Source of the DNA: Prostheceraeus crozeri
Taxonomy: Eukaryota > Platyhelminthes > Polycladida > Euryleptidae
Length of the DNA stretch: 64,000 nucleotides
NCBI GenBank assembly: GCA_907163375.1
Contig: CAJQUW010011593.1
Span: forward strand, 186,001 to 250,000
Direction of reading: 5' to 3'
Numbering within the stretch: the first letter of the stretch is position 1; each line of letters begins with the position of its first letter. A program made the position numbers and the translations under genes. Shown piece after piece: positions 62,462 to 64,000 of the stretch. The notes beneath the pieces are model-generated. The model did not search any database and was not told where the DNA came from. It worked only from the letters and a program-made list of their open reading frames with translations.

Positions 62462-62785
62462 ATGCAGTGGTACTTGATTGTAGCACAACTGGTTTTCGAG
62501 CTATGTCTGCTCACTCTCGAAGTATATTCCTTCTGTACATGCGTCTATTATTTAGAAAAGGCTAGCAAATTCATATCTTCAAAAAGACTTGCTATAGACA
62601 TCAGTAACGGTGAAACTATGTGTTGTGATGTATGTAAGCGAAAGGATGGAAATGAAAAGCGCATCTTCAAGAGATGTAAGCACACTTTTTGTCAACGCTG
62701 TTTCATACGTAATTTCATTCAACTTTGCAAATGTAACCACTGTGATATTGCTCATTTCGAGTGTCACTTATGCCGTAATAGTTAG
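62462..62785 (+). CDS. RING-like membrane protein of the virus-like element
   Basis: A 107-aa frame. A hydrophobic N-terminal segment (residues 1-30, LIVAQLVFELCLLTLEV) is followed by a cysteine/histidine cluster: CCDVC, CKHTFCQRC, CKCNHC and CHLC. The C-x2-C...C-x-H-x2-C-x2-C...C-x2-C spacing is RING-like, and the family typically acts as an E3 ubiquitin ligase or adaptor. RING proteins are common accessory genes in large DNA viruses and virus-like elements. Confidence 0.6.
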   Translation: MQWYLIVAQLVFELCLLTLEVYSFCTCVYYLEKASKFISSKRLAIDISNGETMCCDVCKRKDGNEKRIFKRCKHTFCQRCFIRNFIQLCKCNHCDIAHFECHLCRNS

Positions 62786-62837
62786 TACCTATGCAAATGT
62801 GGTAAAGATAGGTTTTTATCAAAGACTAACACGGAAA

Positions 62838-63005
62838 ATGGCGAAACGTAAAATGACGAAACGTAAAAGTCAAAAGTCTTCAAAGTTTTCTTCAGCCATT
62901 CAAGCTCTCCGACGAATGAAAGCAAATCAGCGATACAATGCTATACGACATGCTAACGATAAGATAAATTCATTTGTGAAATTATTTCTCATGTCAGAAA
63001 GTTGA
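62838..63005 (+). CDS. Small basic protein of the virus-like element
   Basis: Starts MAKRKMTKRKSQKSSKFSS. Most of its ~55 residues are lysine, arginine or serine, followed by a helix (AIQALRRMKANQRYNAIRH). It is likely nucleic-acid binding or a minor virion component by analogy with short basic Polinton proteins. It ends as the next gene begins. Confidence 0.5.
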   Translation: MAKRKMTKRKSQKSSKFSSAIQALRRMKANQRYNAIRHANDKINSFVKLFLMSES

Positions 63006-63208
63006 GGACGAAGAAATTAGCACCAAAACAACGAAAGTTACTTGAGCGATATGCCACAAAATTGCGTTTCATCTCCAATCTTAAAGTCACCCTTCAAAGA
63101 AAGAGGAAAACTCTAACACAAAAGGGCGGTTTCCTTTCAGCAATATTTCCGATGTTAGCTACTGTCGTGGGTAACCTATTGGGTAATATCTTTGGCTCTA
63201 AGCGTTAA
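63002..63208 (+). CDS. Small basic protein with glycine/hydrophobic tail
   Basis: A 68-aa frame with a lysine/arginine-rich first half (KKLAPKQRKLLERYATKL) and a C-terminal hydrophobic glycine-rich segment, KGGFLSAIFPMLATVVGNLL. This basic-plus-GGFL layout is seen in a minor, possibly membrane-active protein of Polinton/adintovirus-like elements, often compared with adenovirus minor core or cement proteins. Recognition is by pattern. Confidence 0.6.
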   Translation: MRTKKLAPKQRKLLERYATKLRFISNLKVTLQRKRKTLTQKGGFLSAIFPMLATVVGNLLGNIFGSKR

Positions 63209-63497
63209 TTATGCAAATGTTGAATCTCAAAGTATTAAAATGGATTTCAGACTTCAATGCGATAAAGTTCTGACTGTATCAGGTCCATCTCATGCAGGTA
63301 AAACTGTTTTCACGCTGAATTTATTGGACAAAAGAAGGGAGTTGTTTAAGGAACCTATCAATCGAGTGATTTGGTGTTATGGTATTTATCAACTGTCGCT
63401 GTTTCAGGAATTGCAAAGTCGCAACTTTATTCGACATGAAGGAATTATTCCAGTGGATAAACTTCAGTCTAATGATGTTGTTGTATTGGATGATTTA
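63192..63497 (+). CDS. Packaging-ATPase-like N-terminal part, cut by piggyBac (fossil)
   Basis: Residues with a Walker A motif (SGPSHAGKT), a following RVIWCYGIYQ strand and a Walker B-like VVVLDDLL match the FtsK/HerA-type genome-packaging ATPase of Polinton-like elements. The coding sequence stops where a piggyBac element was inserted at a TTAA. The rest is not in the window. Confidence 0.75.
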
Positions 63498-64000
63498 TTA
63501 ACCCATATTAACCCAAAATTGATTTTTTTATTTTCTTTCTGAAAATTGCATTTTTCTACTTTGATTAATCACCAATTCGACATTATTTATGAAAATAATC
63601 AAGGTTATAAGTAATTATATACGATTTAGTAAACGTCCCTTTATAGGGACACTGGGTACGAATGGGTACTGGTATTCCGCATAAGACATATATAACATAT
63701 GATTTTTTCTTTTCGTTTTTATTAAATTTACACTTCTTCATCAAGTCAAGGATTGATGCAGTGATCGATTGTTCACTTTTACAACATTTAAATCAGAAGT
63801 CATTGATGGAAGGTTTGCAAACATTCAAGGTGGAGAGGCACTTGGCACTTCATGCAACGTCTGTAAGTTTTCTTCCCACAATAGGCGCATCTTCTTTGTG
63901 TACTTTCTGAGATGATGAAATGCCATTTTCCATCACGTCTAATCTCACCTGGGACTTTATTATCCAAGCGTGCAATCTTTCGTGCTACTGGTGAATTTTC
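63498..64000 (-). mobile_element. piggyBac transposon, one end (continues beyond window)
   Basis: The end begins after TTAA (63498-63501) with CCCATATTAACCC, the usual TTAA-CCC start of piggyBac termini. It lies inside the ATPase frame of the virus-like element. The transposase reads inward from the right on the minus strand. The other end is outside the window. Confidence 0.85.
63800..64000 (-). CDS. piggyBac transposase, C-terminal zinc-binding domain (partial)
   Basis: The minus frame from the window edge reads VARKIARLDNKVPGEIRRDG, then KWHFI, then the cysteine-rich tail CAYCGKKTYRRCMKCQVPLH, and ends LECLQTFHQ with a TGA at 63802-63800. The C-x2-C, C-x2-C and PLHxxC pattern is the C-terminal RING/CRD-type domain of piggyBac transposases, which binds the transposon ends. 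The frame is intact as far as it can be seen. The catalytic domain lies outside the window. Confidence 0.88.
   Translation of the reverse strand, partial: ENSPVARKIARLDNKVPGEIRRDGKWHFIISESTQRRCAYCGKKTYRRCMKCQVPLHLECLQTFHQ

Larger units (their letters stand above)
60320..63497 (+). mobile_element. Partial Polinton/adintovirus-like element (fossil)
   Basis: A compact plus-strand gene run contains an unknown protein, a DEDD-exonuclease-like protein, a PolB N-terminus-like region, a RING-like protein, a basic protein, a small hydrophobic-tailed protein and a packaging-ATPase-like protein. This gene set points to the Polinton/adintovirus group. No capsid or integrase gene lies inside the window, and neither terminal repeat was identified. 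A piggyBac transposon interrupts the element at 63498. The element is broken, with at least one or two breaks including that insertion, but several frames are still open, so it is probably young. Confidence 0.7.

Overview
The window looks like AT-rich nuclear DNA from an invertebrate animal. The evidence is a spliced peroxidasin-type gene with consensus GT..AG introns, many (TA)n microsatellites, several Penelope-like element (PLE) lineages, CR1/L2- and I-type LINE remnants, and Tc1, mariner, pogo and piggyBac DNA transposons. I cannot name the phylum from sequence alone. I see no bacterial gene, tRNA, rRNA or CRISPR array.

Layout. 1-12,330 is a recent large duplication: 1-5,517 is nearly identical to 7,562-12,330. 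Each copy holds the 3' half of a PLE (end of reverse transcriptase plus GIY-YIG endonuclease), a second PLE arranged as a head-to-head inverted repeat, a ~1 kb element with Tc1-like ends, and a decayed Tc1 transposase. The window opens inside the first copy. Only copy 1 carries a truncated LINE inside the Tc1 relic and a 54-bp perfect palindrome inside a TA array. Between the copies lie another LINE 3' end and a third PLE fragment. 12,650-17,190 holds TA arrays, a PLE-like hairpin, a coiled-coil ORF that may be PLE ORF1, and a nearly intact pogo-superfamily transposon with an HTH, a DD35D core and a C-terminal PHD-like finger. 18,778-20,620 holds another PLE relic and a very AT-rich intact ORF for a two-helix membrane protein. 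22,600-24,600 has two MITE-like elements. 24,955-26,915 is a degraded I-type LINE with RNase H.

The one confident host gene is the peroxidasin-like gene at 31,064-36,622 (minus). It has three coding exons with matching phases and predicts a 989-aa protein: signal peptide, LRRs, one Ig domain and a haem peroxidase domain. Three imperfect ~58-bp tandem repeats lie just upstream. A mariner sits inside a (TA)n tract (40,176-41,573). A CR1/L2-like LINE runs on the minus strand at 44,470-46,470, a fifth PLE at 50,226-50,925, and a ~1.1 kb foldback structure at 55,158-56,292.

The right end, 59,276-64,000, holds GC-rich 22-bp repeats, ~290-bp tandem repeats, a compact CCAAT/TATA promoter, and a plus-strand run of genes typical of a Polinton/adintovirus-like element. 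These include a DEDD-exonuclease-like ORF, a PolB N-terminus-like region, a RING-like protein, a basic protein, a small glycine/hydrophobic-tailed protein and a packaging ATPase. The run is cut at a TTAA by a piggyBac transposon whose transposase C-terminus reads inward from the window edge. The element is treated here as a fossil. Most of the window outside the peroxidasin gene is accessory, repeat-derived DNA.
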